From positions 8,885 through 52,893 of the forward strand of contig QZLH01000737.1 of the NCBI GenBank assembly GCA_003833135.1: DNA of 44,009 nt. Reading direction: 5' to 3'. This stretch comes from Oehlia diaphana (Eukaryota > Glomeromycota > Glomeromycetes > Glomerales > Glomeraceae). The notes beneath the pieces were generated by a model. That model was given only the letters and a program-made list of their open reading frames with translations. It searched no databases and was not told the origin of the DNA. The translations under genes were made by a program, and so were the position numbers. Below are positions 20,246 to 32,207 of this stretch, one piece after another (positions within the stretch are counted from its first letter, which is position 1; each line of letters begins with the position of its first letter).

Positions 20246-22468
20246 ATGTTTGCATTATTACTTTCTTTTATATTTCTTTTAATCGTTTTTATTTATATCA
20301 AATCACCAAGACTTAGTGAGGTATAATAATTTTTCGTTATAATCATTTATAAACATTATCAAAAATAAAACTGATTTTAATTTTTAGAATGAACCCCCAC
20401 TTATCCCATACACTATTCCAGTGATTGGTCATACGTTCAGTTATTTATTTAACACTGAAAATTTTATTAAAAAATGTTTAAAAGAGGTAGCATTCAAATG
20501 AATTTTTAATTAAAATTTTATCGTAAATTAATGAAATATACCTTATTTTTAGTATGGAGAGCCTTTTAATATTATTATATTTGGAAAAGTAACGACTGTT
20601 GTGGCACAAAAATATATACCTGAAGTAACTAAAGCTCATGAAAATTTTGATTCATTTGAAGTACTCAAAGAGGTAATTAATTTAAAATAAAAATTTCAAG
20701 TAAAATATGTATTAAAAAATTGTCTAATTATTATTTTTATAGTTTGTGCCTTTGCATTTTATTTTAGATTATAATCCATTTGATATTATCGATTTTCATG
20801 CAAAAACTATTAGGGAACAAATTAGTGGAAAATTATCATTATATTTTGATAAGATGCAAAAAGATGTCTTGTATAGTTTAGATAAATGGATTGGAGAATG
20901 TAATGGTAAGTGAATATTATATAAAATTTGTTAGAGAAATAAATATTTCTTTTTTTAAAATACACTTTTTTTTTTAAAGAACCTAGGAGTATTAAATCGA
21001 TTTGGGATGTTACTAATCATGTTACTGCAAAGTTAATTGCAAATATTTGTATAGGAGAAGTAAGTATGATTTTAGTAATTTCGCTAGTAGGTTGCCATCT
21101 TAAAAACTTGGTTAATTTAATTTTGAAATATAGGAAGCATCTCAACATGAAGATGTTGTTCATTCATTTGCAGTATTATCTCATGATATGGATCGATTTT
21201 TTTTCTTACCACCATTCCTTTCGTTTATTCATCAGAAATTACACGAATTTGTAATTTCGTAAATATAAAATTTTTAAAATTATCTTTACAACGCAAAAAA
21301 GTCGCTTTAAATTTCTTTAAATTTTATAGATTACCGTTTTTAATTGGGTTTAATCCAATTACCAAGCATAAAAAAGTTCTTATAAACCGCATGAAACCTA
21401 TAGTTGAAAATCGAATTCAACAAAAGAAAATTCTTGGCGATTCATACAAACAATCTGTAAGATAAATTCAATTTTAACTTTACTTAATTATTATATTATT
21501 ATTAAAAATTTATTTTTATAGGATGATATATTGGAATTTTATATGTCACAACCTGATTTTGACCCATCAAATGTGAATTATAGTTATCTTACTGATTTAT
21601 TAATTTTTTTAATTATTGTTGGTATCGTGACAATGGGAAGATCTTTAGCTAATCTTTTATTCGGTATTATAAGCATTTTTCAATTTAAAATTTAAAATTT
21701 TATTATTTATTTTTTAATACTTTTTTTCTTTTTTTTTTTTTGAAAAAAAAAAAGATTATGCCGGTAGGCCCGAATGTTGGGATGAGTTATATGAGGAAGC
21801 ATCAACATTTAACGAAGAATGTAATGGAAAATTTACTTTAAATGATATTAAAAAAATGATAAAATTGGATAGTTTCATTAGAGAATCTCTCCGACATACT
21901 GGTGATATGAGTAATATATCTAATTTAACATTTTCAATTTTTTCATTTATAACTGCTTGTTATATTAACCTAAATTTATTTAGTCATTGTTCCTCGTGCT
22001 GTAACTACTGACCATTATACTTTTTCAAATGGTTATACGGTTCCCAAAGGTAAAAAAGCAAATTTATTAATAAGTTTTTTATCTTTTAAACGTACTAACT
22101 TTTGATCTCTGCGACTACTAATTTCCTTTATTATAATAGGACGACATGTATATGACTTTTCAGAAGATTGTTTATTTTCTGAATCACAATATGGACCAGA
22201 TTCAAAATCATTTAAACCATTTCAATTTGTTTCACAAAATATTTCAGCAACAAAAGTTGATAGATCTTATGTGATTTTTGGTGGAGGTCGTCATGCATGT
22301 CCTGGTAGATTTTACGCTGTTTTAGTTTTGAAATTATTTTTATATCATGTTATATTAAAATATCATGTTAGAACTGAAAATGGTAATATGCCAAAAAAGT
22401 TGATGGTTGGTCCCATTTCTAGTCCACCTAAAGAATCCTTAATATTTGAACGAAGAAAGGAAACTTAA
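20246..22468 (+). CDS. Cytochrome P450, tandem copy A (11 exons)
   Basis: Exons 20246..20320, 20388..20486, 20553..20672, 20743..20905, 20980..21059, 21134..21258, 21330..21456, 21522..21663, 21755..21910, 21984..22049 and 22140..22468 sum to 1482 nt, 493 aa. All introns are GT-AG and 65-91 nt. Seen: an N-terminal membrane anchor (residues 2-18), a Pro-rich hinge (NEPPLIPYTIPVIGH), I-helix VGIVTM at 296-301, K-helix ESLR at 354-357, VPRA at 365-368, and heme loop FGGGRHACPGR with the Cys ligand at 438. The heme loop and the ...DGYxxPKG-like strand resemble the fungal CYP68/CYP503 (ent-kaurene oxidase-like) group; this is a resemblance, not an assignment. Odd: the I-helix acid is Val, the second Thr of the motif is Met, and the PERF-type motif reads FKPFQF without Arg. 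Likely an ER-bound monooxygenase or related heme enzyme; substrate unknown. Confidence 0.9.
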
Positions 22469-24323
22469 TATTTGGCAATTGAAATTGTATAATAACATAT
22501 TTATATAAATAAAGATATTTAAATATAAGTAGTGTATTATTCCTTTTAAATTCAAATATGGTTGATCATGTTTTGGAGCTATGCGATTAATACATCGCTC
22601 CTAAAAAAAATGATAAAAAAAATCCCCTAGATTTTAATATGATCGGGCATGTGATTTTTGTGGCAATATATACTCCTATCACATGATTTGTACAAATCAT
22701 AATAGTTTTGTATATGATATCTTTTGCGCCTGTTGATTTTTTTTAACCGACAGGGCTATTTCTCCGAAGTTCTTTTTATACTTGGTCGGCTTCACAAATT
22801 AATTAAACTAATATTTTTTTCACACACTAAGCATTTGGTGTTCATAAACAGTATTATGATATGATATTTTGTATTAAACGTTTATTATATTATGCGAGTA
22901 ATTAAAATTAATAAAAATTACAAAAATAATCAATTTTTTTATTATAAAAACATTTGTCGGTGAGATTCCTGTCGGTGAAATGATCCTGTCTGTAAAAGTG
23001 CGGTGAGAAGCGTCCTCATGAATACAATTGACGCAATTTTATATTTATTCCAAGTCTTTAAAGAAATTTCGACTTATAAGAGCGTTTACAATAGTATTAA
23101 ATAAGAAAAAATTATTTTATTTTATTGTATAAAATTTTTCCAGATCATCGATTTTTTGCCATTCGTTTCTACTTTCGTGATCACTCTCATAAATTGATGG
23201 CCATTCTAAAATCTGGAAAATTTTCTTCAAGAGGATAACTAGTATAACTAGTTGTCCTTTTTAAATCATATGACTTTGTGCAATTTTTAGAAAGTCATAG
23301 TCACGATACTTCTAGAATGATCAAATGATCCTCACAAACCCTATAAAAATAAATGATCCAATCTCAGACACGTGATCATTTTTCTGAAAAATTTTTTATG
23401 TATCATAGTAATTCTGTAATTTTTACTAGCTGTTGAAAATAAAATCATTAAAAAACAACAAATTTATTTAGTACCGATTGAAAACAATGACTTAAAAGTG
23501 GTTTATGATTGAATTTTATAAAACTTAGTCATAATTTATTTGAAGCACATTTCTTTCCAATTCATTATAATCTAATGAGCCGTGATGATATGCAGATAAT
23601 ACTGTATATATTTTGCCTTTATACAAAAACCATCTACGTCATAATTTTTGCACGATCTTCGAGCTAGCATTTCCCCTTTATACTGACGTTTTTGGCAAAA
23701 TTCATGTTGAAATTATGTCTTACATGAAGCACTTTGCAATAATTTTTAGGTTGTTCATTCTCCAGCATCCATTTTTTATTTTTATATATTTTTTTCATTG
23801 AGACAATACAGAAACTTCTCATAATTAAATAATAAACATAATATTACCAAATTAGTAAAATATCCCATTTCTGGTAATTTAACAAAGGAATATCCAGATT
23901 TATATTTATTAGGTACAACAAATATCTAATATCATTGGTAGCATTAATTCCTATTGATTATCGCAGTAAAAAAAAATAACTTCGTTCACTATCTTTCAAC
24001 CAATAATACAATAGATTCATTGTTAAATCAAATTATAAAAGTAAAACGAATCGTTTTTAAGGAAAATATAAAAGTAAAAAGGACTTTGTCTTTTTAGGAC
24101 TAACTGAAAGAATATGGGAATATTAAATGTAAAATGATGTAAAAAAGAAAAATCAATGGAATGGTTATTAACATGATCAGTGAATTTATACTTATTTATT
24201 TATATTACTGCGTTATTTTCATTTTCATTATTAATATGAACTTTTTTTCCTTCAAACAAGGAAATAAAATAAATTTTCTCAAAACGAATATTATAAAATT
24301 TTTTTACAATCTAAAAGATCATA
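22469..24323. other. Spacer between P450 copies A and B
   Basis: The first part (to about 23110) is the downstream flank of unit A and the second part the upstream flank of unit B. Both are recognisable in the other units. The plus-strand open frames at 23613-23801 and 24161-24391 are not conserved as proteins between units. Confidence 0.6.
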
Positions 24324-26542
24324 ATGATTGCGTTGCTTTCTTTTATATTTCTTTTAATCGTTTTTATTTATATCAAATCACCAAGACTTAGTGAGGTATG
24401 CATTATTTTTTTGTTATAAAATAATTTTTGTCAAAAATAAATTTAATAACACCGATTTTTATTTTTTAGAATGAACCACCTCTTGTCCCATACACTATTC
24501 CAGTGATTGGTCATACGTTCAGTTATTTATTTAACACTGAAAATTTTATGAAAAAATGTTTAAAAGAGGTAGCATTCAAATGAATTTGTGATTAAAATTT
24601 TATCGTAATTAATTAAATATTACCTATTTTAGTACGGAGAACCTTTTAATATTATTATATTTGGAAGAGTAACGACTGTTGTGGCACAAAAATATTTACC
24701 TGAAGTAACTAAAGCTCATGAAAATTTTGATTCATTTGAAGTAATCAAAGAGGTAATTAATTTAAAATAAAAATTTTAAGTAAAATATTAAATAATTATT
24801 TAATTATTATTATTATTATAGTTTGCACCTTTACATTTTATTTTAGATCATAATCCATTTGATATTACCGAATTTCATGCAAAAACTACTAGGGAACAAA
24901 TTAGTGGAAAATTATCATTACATTTTGATAAGATGCAAAAAAATATCCTCAATTGTCTAGATAAATGGATTGGAGAATGTAATGGTAAATATATAAAGTT
25001 TGTTAGAGAAATAAATATTTCTTTTTTTAATTACACTTTTTTTTAAAGAACCTAGGAGTGTTAAACCGATTTGGGATGTTACTAATCATGTTACTGGAAA
25101 GTTAATTGCAAATATTTGTATAGGAGAAGTAAGTATGATTTTAATAATCTCGCTAGTATAAACCTTGTTATCTTGCCATTTTAAAACTTTGTTAATTTAA
25201 TTAGAATTTTAAATATAGGAAGCATCTCAACATGAGGATGTTATTCACACATTTGCGGTATTAACTGATGATATGAATCGATTTTTTTTCTTACCACCAT
25301 TCCTTTCGTTTATTCATCAGAAATTACACGAATTTGTAATTTCGTAAATATAAAATTTTTAAAATTATCTTTACAACGCAAAAAAGTCGTTTTAAAATTT
25401 CTTTAAATTTTATAGATTACCGTTTTTAATTGGATTTAATCCAATTGCGAAGCATAAAAAAGTTCTTATAAACCGCATGAAACCTGTAGTTGAAAATCGA
25501 ATTCAACAAAAGAAAATTCTTGGCGATTCATACAAACAATCTGTAAGATAAATTCAATTTTTACTTTAATTTAATTATTATATTATTATTAAAATTTTAT
25601 TTTTATAGAATGATATATTGGAATTTTATATGTCACAACCAAATTTTGACCCATCAAATGTGAATTATAGTTATCTTGCTGATTTATTAATTTTTTTAAT
25701 CGTTGTTGGTATCTCGACAACGGGAAGATCTTTAGCTAATCTTTTATTTGGTATTATAAACATCTTTACTCTAAAATTTCTAATTTTATTATTTAATTAT
25801 TAATCTTTTTTTCTTCTTTTTAAAAAGATTATGCCGGTAGGCCCGAATATTGGGATGAGTTATATGAGGAAGTATCAACATTTAACAAAGAATGTAATGG
25901 AAAATTTTCTTTAAATGATATTAACAAAATGATAAAATTGGATAGTTTCATTAGAGAATCTCTCCGGCATACTGATGATATAAGTAATGTATCTAATTTA
26001 ACATATTCAATTTGTTCATTTATAATTGCTTGTTATATTAATCTAAATTTATTTAGTCATTGCTCCTCGTGCTGTAACTACTGACCATTTTAGTTTTTCA
26101 AATGGTTATACGATTCCCAAAGGTAAAAAAAGCAAATTTATTAATAGATTTTTTGTCCTTTAAACGTACTAACTTTCGATCTCTGCGACTAATAATTTTC
26201 CTTATTATAATAGGACGAAATGTATTTGACTTTTCAGACGATTGTTTGTATTCTGAATCACAATATGGATCAGATTCAAAATCATTTAAACCATTTCAAT
26301 TTGTCTCACAAAATATTTCAGCATCAAAAGTTGATAGAACTTATGTGATTTTTGGAGGAGGTCGTCATGCATGTCCTGGTAGATTTTACGCTGTATTAGT
26401 TTTGAAATTATTTTTATATAATGTTATATTAAAATATCATGTTAGAACTGAGAATGGTAATATGCCAAAAAAGATTATGACTGGTCCTTTTGCTATTCCA
26501 CCTAAAGAATCTTTAATATTTGAACAAAGAAAGGAAACTTAA
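24324..26542 (+). CDS. Cytochrome P450, tandem copy B (11 exons)
   Basis: Exons 24324..24395, 24470..24568, 24633..24752, 24822..24984, 25049..25128, 25219..25343, 25416..25542, 25609..25750, 25828..25983, 26057..26122 and 26214..26542 sum to 1479 nt, 492 aa. Every exon after the first has the same length as in copies A and C, so the gene is intact. The I-helix reads VGISTT, which keeps the two Thr but has Ser in place of the usual Asp/Glu. ESLR, PRA and FGGGRHACPGR (Cys 437) are present. The start is one codon shorter than copy A (MIALL against MFALLL). Differences from A include CAT to GAT in the SHDMDR/TDDMNR region, and the C-terminal MTGPFAIPPKES against MVGPISSPPKES. Tandem and same orientation; expression is presumably under a copied promoter. 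Confidence 0.9.
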
Positions 26543-27677
26543 TATTAGGCAATTGAAATTGTATAACATCATATTTATATAAGTAAATATAAGTGTATTA
26601 TTATTATTACATCCTTTTTAAATTCAAATATGGCTGATCTTGTTTTGGGGCTATGCGATCAAATATATAAATATATTTTGTTACAATTAAAATATGACTT
26701 AAAAAATGATAAAAAAACCTAAATTTTAAAATGATCGGGGCAGGAATTGATGTGATTTTTTGTGCCAATATATACACCCTTCACGTGATTTTTACAAATT
26801 TAATAATGTACATTGTACATAATAGGTTATAACAGGTAAAATTACAAGTATAAATTGCACATGCCGGATACAGTATAATTAATTTAAAATCTTAAAAAAC
26901 CCATTTATATACTGTATATAATATGATCTCCGCGACTTAAACTACTGCCTGATGATTTTTTTTAACTTTCAACGCGAAAATCGATCATTTTAACCGACAC
27001 TTACCGACAGGGTCTCCAAAGTTCTTTTTATACTGGTCAGCTTCACAAATTAATTAAACTAATATTTTTTTTAAATACATTAAGCATTTGGTGTTATAAA
27101 CAGTATTATAAGATATTTTTATTAAGCGTTTATTATATTATGTGAGTAATTAACATTAATAAAAATTACAAAATAATTAATTAATCTTTTTATTATAAAA
27201 AGTTATTTATTTATCCTGAGACGATAATTTTTCAAAAAAAAAAATCATTGATTTCTTTTAAAAAAGGAATATCCGGGATTTATATTTTATTAGGTACAAA
27301 TATCTGATACTGGCTGGTAATATTAATCCTATTGATTACCGCAGTAAAAAAAAATATTTTCGTCCACTATCTTTCAACCAATAATACAGTATTATTATTG
27401 TTGAATCAAATTATAGAATCGTATAATACAAGTTTTAAAATTAATATTTAGACAAGGAATAAATAAAAACTTTGTCTTTTTAGAACTAACTAGTAATATT
27501 AAATGTAAAAGAGAAAAATCAATGTGAGTCATTATTTATCAATTGATCATGATCAGTGAATTTATACTTATTTATATTACTGCATTATCATTATTAATAT
27601 GAACTTTGTTTACCTTCAAACAAGGAAATAAAATCAAAACGAATATTATAAAATTTTTAATAATCTAAAAGATCATA
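26543..27677. other. Spacer between P450 copies B and C
   Basis: Downstream flank of unit B, then a shortened upstream flank of unit C. No gene. A segment at 26815-26950 is shared with the region after copy C (30170-30270) but is absent from unit A. Confidence 0.6.
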
Positions 27678-29920
27678 ATGATTGCGTTGCTTTCTTTTAT
27701 ATTTATTTTAATCGTTTTTATTTATATCAAATCACCAAGACTTAGTGAGGTATGCATTGTTTTTGTTATACATAATTTTTTGTAATCATTATCAAAAATA
27801 ACATTTAATAATACCGGTTTTTATTTTTTTAGAATGAACCACCTCTTGTCCCATACACTATTCCAGTGATTGGTCATACGTTCAGCTATTTCTTTAACAC
27901 TGAAAATTTTATTAAAAAATGTTTAAAAGAGGTATCATTCAAATGAATTTTTGGTTAAAATTTTATCGTAAATTAATGAAATATACCTTATTTTTAGTAT
28001 GGAGAACCTTTTAATATTATTATATTTGGAAGAGTAACGACTGTTGTGGCACAAAAATATATACCTGAAGTAACTAAAGCTCATGAAAATTTTGATTCAT
28101 TTGAAGTACTCAAAGAGGTAATTAATTTAAAGTAAAAATTTTAAAATATTAAAAAATTATTTAATTAATTATTATTATTATTATTATAAGTTGGCGCCTT
28201 TTCATTTTATTTTAGATTATAATCCATTTGATATTACCGATTTTCATGCAAAAACTACTAGGGAACAAATTAGTGGAAAATTATCATTACATTTTGATAA
28301 GATACAAAAAAATATCCTCTATTGTCTAGATAAATGGATTGGAGAATGTAATGGTAAATATATAAAGTTTGTTAGAGAAACAAATATTTCTTTTTTTAAA
28401 ATACACTTTTTTATTAAAGAACCTAGGAGTGTTAAACCGATTTGGGATGTTACTAATCATGTTACTGGAAAGTTAATTGCAAATATTTGTATAGGAGAAG
28501 TAAGTATGATTTTAATAATCTCGCTAGTATAAACCTTGTTATCTTGCCATTTTAAAACTTGGTTAATTTAATTAAAATTTTGAAATATAGGAAGCATCTC
28601 AACATGAGGATGTTATTCACACATTTGCGGTATTAACTGATGATATGAATCGATTTTTTTTCTTACCACCATTCCTTTCGTTTATTCATCAGAAATTACA
28701 CGAATTTGTAATTTCGTAAATATAAAATTTTTTTATTTTTAATCATCTAATTTATTTACAACTCACTTTAAAAATTCTTTAAAATTTATAGATTACCGTT
28801 TTTAATTGGGTTTAGTCCAATTGCAAAGCATAAAAAAATTCTTATAAACCGCATGAGACCCGTAGTTGAAAATCGAATTCAACAAAAGAAAATTCTTGGC
28901 GATTCATATAAACCATCTGTAGGATAAATTTAATTTTAACTTTAATTATTTATTATATTATTATTATTAAATTTTTATTTTTATAGGATGATATATTGGA
29001 ATTTTATATGTCACAACCAGATTTTGATCCATCAAATGTGAATTATAATTATCTTGCTGATTTATTGATTTTTTTAATTATTGTTGGTATCGGGACAACA
29101 GGAAAATCTTTAGCTAATCTTTTATTTGGTATTATAAACATCTTTACTCTAATTCTCTAAACTTTCTAATTTTATTATTTACTTATTAATCTTTTTTTCT
29201 TTTTTTTAAAAAAAAGATTATGCCGGTAGGCCCGAATATTGGGATGAGTTATATGAGGAAGCATCAACATTTAACGAAGAATGTAATGGAAAACTTGCTT
29301 TAAATGATATTAACAAAATGATAAAATTAGATAGTTTTATTAGAGAATCTCTCCGGCATACTGGTGATATGAGTAATATATCTAATTTAACATATTCAAT
29401 TTGTTCGTTTATAATTGCTTGTTATATTAATCTAAATTTATTTAGTCATTGTTCCTCATGCTGTAACTACTGATCATTATACTTTTTCAAATGGTTATAC
29501 GATTCCCAAAGGTAAAAATGCAAATTTATTAATAAATTTTTTATCTTTTAAACGTACTAACTTTTGATCCCTGTGACTTTTATTATAATAGGACGAAATG
29601 TATTTGACTTTTCAGAAGATTGTTTATTTTCTGAATCACAATATGGACCAGATTCAAAATCATTTAAACCATTTCAATTTGTCTCACAAAATGTTTCAGC
29701 ATCAAAAGTTGATAGAACTTTTGTGATTTTTGGTGGAGGTCGTCATGCATGTCCTGGTAGATTTTATGCTGTTTTAGTTTTGAAATTATTTTTATATCAT
29801 GTTATATTAAAATATCATGTTAGAACTGAAAATGGTAATATGCCAAAAAAGTTGATGGTTGGTCCCATTTCTAATCCACCTGAAGAATCTTTAATATTTG
29901 AACAAAGAAAGGAAATTTAA
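27678..29920 (+). CDS. Cytochrome P450, tandem copy C (11 exons)
   Basis: Exons 27678..27749, 27833..27931, 27998..28117, 28191..28353, 28420..28499, 28591..28715, 28792..28918, 28987..29128, 29217..29372, 29446..29511 and 29592..29920 sum to 1479 nt, 492 aa. Intact, with the same exon lengths as copy B. The I-helix reads VGIGTT (Gly at the acid position). ESLR and FGGGRHACPGR (Cys 437) are kept. Odd: the conserved Arg of the VPRA strand, which in P450s usually pairs with a heme propionate, is His here (VPHA). Exon 4 begins LAPFHF, where the other copies have FVPLHF or FAPLHF. The donor after exon 7 is GTAGGA rather than GTAAGA. By eye the copy is closest to B in its 5' half and to A around SED.LFSESQYGPDS and the C-terminus, which suggests gene conversion. 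Confidence 0.9.
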
Positions 29921-30748
29921 TATTAGGCAATTGAAATTATAAAATAACATATTTTACATAAATAATATATTTAAATATAAGTGAATTATTTAAAGATTTT
30001 AATTATTGTATCCTTTTTTAAATTCAAATATGGCTGATCATGTTTTGAGGCTATGCTTTCAATCAATTTGTTACAATAAGACTTTGTTCTTTAAAAAAAA
30101 TGATCAAAAGATTGAAAGGCAAAGCCAAAAAAAACAATGAAAGTACATTAAAACTCTTTTATCAAAGCCATACATAATAGGGTATAACAGGTAAAATACA
30201 AGTATAAATATAATTAATTTAAAGCTTAAAAAGTCTAAGTCACATTCATATATAATATGATCTCCGCGCCTTAAACTGCGTCACATTTTCTAATTTCTTT
30301 TTAATTAAAACAAAAAAAACAAACATAGAAGATTTCTAAAGAGAAGATTATGGAACGCAGAGTTCGTGTAACAACAATTTTATTTCTTGGATGAAGTCAT
30401 TAGACATTATATAACATCATAAATGAAATATAATTGACGCAATTTTATATTTACGCCAAGACTTTCTAATAAAAGGACAGCGCCTGCAAATAAATTTCGA
30501 CTTATTGGAATGTTTCCGCAATAGTGGTAAAAAAAAAAAAACTTTGCCACCATTTTCTTAACAAATTATTTGTGACAATAACTTTTTATCAACTTTTTTA
30601 ACTTCTTTCTTTTGTATTCTTTTTTTTAAAAATTTTCAAAGACAATTATATTAATAATACTGTATAAGAAAGAGGAATAAAAAAAAAATAGTGTTATCCG
30701 AAAAAGGAAGAACGGCTTGTTTCTTCGTTTTTTTTTAAAAAAAAAGTT
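29921..30748. other. Spacer after the P450 triplet
   Basis: Downstream flank of unit C to about 30300, a solitary fragment of the unit A/B junction at 30422-30535, then the AT-rich promoter side of the membrane-protein gene. No gene. Confidence 0.6.
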
Positions 30749-31982
30749 ATGGCTTCGGCGCAACATTCGCCTAGGCACAGTTATGATTTCAGATCTGAAG
30801 AATCAATTAGTTTAGGAATCCCCAGTCCAAAACTAGCTAATATACATAAAAATTACGATAGAAAGATTATTATTTTATTGATCGTTACTCCAATTTGTAT
30901 TCTGTTATTTACTTGTATTCCAGTTTTTGTGGACTTTCATGGTGTTGCTGCAGACATATATCGTAAGCGAAGATTTTAAAAAATTATGATTATTTTAGTC
31001 ATTCCATTAAAAAAATTTATATTCATGTTTATATATATATATTTTTATATCAATAGGGTTCTCGGAACCAATAATTTCACTTCCGTTGCAATATAATATT
31101 ATGACGACATCTGAAGTGTTTAATGATCAAACACAAGAGGGTCGAAATTTTAGTAATTATTATAATAATTATTTTAATTCAATAATTTTATTGTTATTAT
31201 TTTTAAAGCAAAAATTATTTATTTTGTTGATGAACTTTTTCTAGTATCTGGTTTAACCGAACGTGAATTACTAAATATATGGTTCTTGATAGGCGCAGCA
31301 CTTTATGCACAAGGTAGGACAAATTTTTTTGATTGATCAGTCAAATCACGTAATAATTTTATAATAATCAATCATCAAAAGGTGCCGGAATGCATTCGAC
31401 AGCAATTATAGCCAAACACTCGATCAAAGATGTTATCTCAGCACATCCGGAAATTGTACAACAATATCCTGTAATTAATGACGTCCTTTATTTTTTTCGA
31501 CATGGTCTTGAACATACTGTAAATACTATTTCTTTTTTATTTTTTAGGAAAAAAAAAAATATTGGGGTATACTAATAGTGAAATTTAACTTTTTATAGAC
31601 TGGACATTATATATACGCGGTAGGATTTGTAATAATAACTTGGGCACAAATGTTCGCATATCGTAGACAAAGACATGATGGAATAGATTCATTAAAAGGA
31701 ACATTATGGTGGATAGCAGGGGGAGTATTATTTGGTTTATTACATGGGCTAGTTGCAATTGAATTTCCCAGTGGACCTTTAGTAATATTAATTTATGTAT
31801 TTCTAGTTGGAAGTTTTCTTACACTTTACTTGTATAGATTTAAAAATTTGTTTACTAAAGGAAGAAGATTAGTATTACAATCTTATTTAATTGGTTATAC
31901 AGTAGCTCTTGTAATTATTTTAATTTGGATTGCTGCTGTACGTGGAATTAAAGATAGGAATTCTGCTGGGTTATTTACTTGA
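30749..31982 (+). CDS. Polytopic membrane protein with conserved-looking histidines (unrecognised)
   Basis: Five exons, 30749..30962, 31057..31152, 31245..31313, 31382..31518 and 31599..31982, sum to 900 nt, 299 aa. Phases fit throughout. The exon 2 donor could instead be at 31141 (GTCGAA), shortening the protein by four residues; I prefer GTAATT at 31153. Seen: a Ser/His-rich cytosolic-looking N-terminus, about seven hydrophobic segments (near residues 40-62, 113-127, 170-187, 205-225, 227-245, 262-285 and weaker stretches), and His residues at or next to membrane segments: GAGMHSTA, RHGLEHTTGHY and LLHGL. That distribution suggests a metal or heme site or a membrane hydrolase, but I recognise no family. 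It converges with the HMG gene across a 225-bp spacer. Confidence 0.8.
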
Positions 31983-32207
31983 AGAAGATATAAAGTAAAT
32001 TATTAGGTTATATTTAATTTTAAACTATGAATGAGAAAAGATTTTAGTTTCTAGAGTTAATGCTTATAACTAATAATTCTATTTCTAAATTTATACAAAT
32101 AAAACTAATTATTGAAGTAATAAACATAAATGTACTGTATATGTAACGTAATGTACAGTATATACAATATACATAATATAATATGCGAAAAATTGATCTA
32201 TATTTAT

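Larger units (their letters stand above)
19060..30300 (+). repeat. Three tandem duplication units, each carrying a P450 gene
   Basis: Unit A runs from about 19060 to 23110, unit B from about 23120 to 27230 and unit C from about 27230 to 30300. Besides the genes, copied non-coding blocks are visible: upstream segments (for example around 19540-19640 and 23700-23800; around 23975-24030 and 27365-27420) and downstream segments (22545-22600, 26625-26680, 30015-30060; 22790-22900 and 27040-27150; 26900-26950 and 30210-30260). Unit C has lost about 1 kb of upstream DNA. A fragment like 23018-23110 recurs alone at about 30422-30535 beyond unit C. Boundaries are by eye, to within about 100 bp. Confidence 0.85.

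Noticed and set aside
12756..30300. ABC transporter plus P450 triplet as a secondary-metabolite cluster
   Set aside because: There is no backbone synthase (PKS, NRPS or terpene synthase) in the window, and a gap lies between them. Adjacency alone is not enough.
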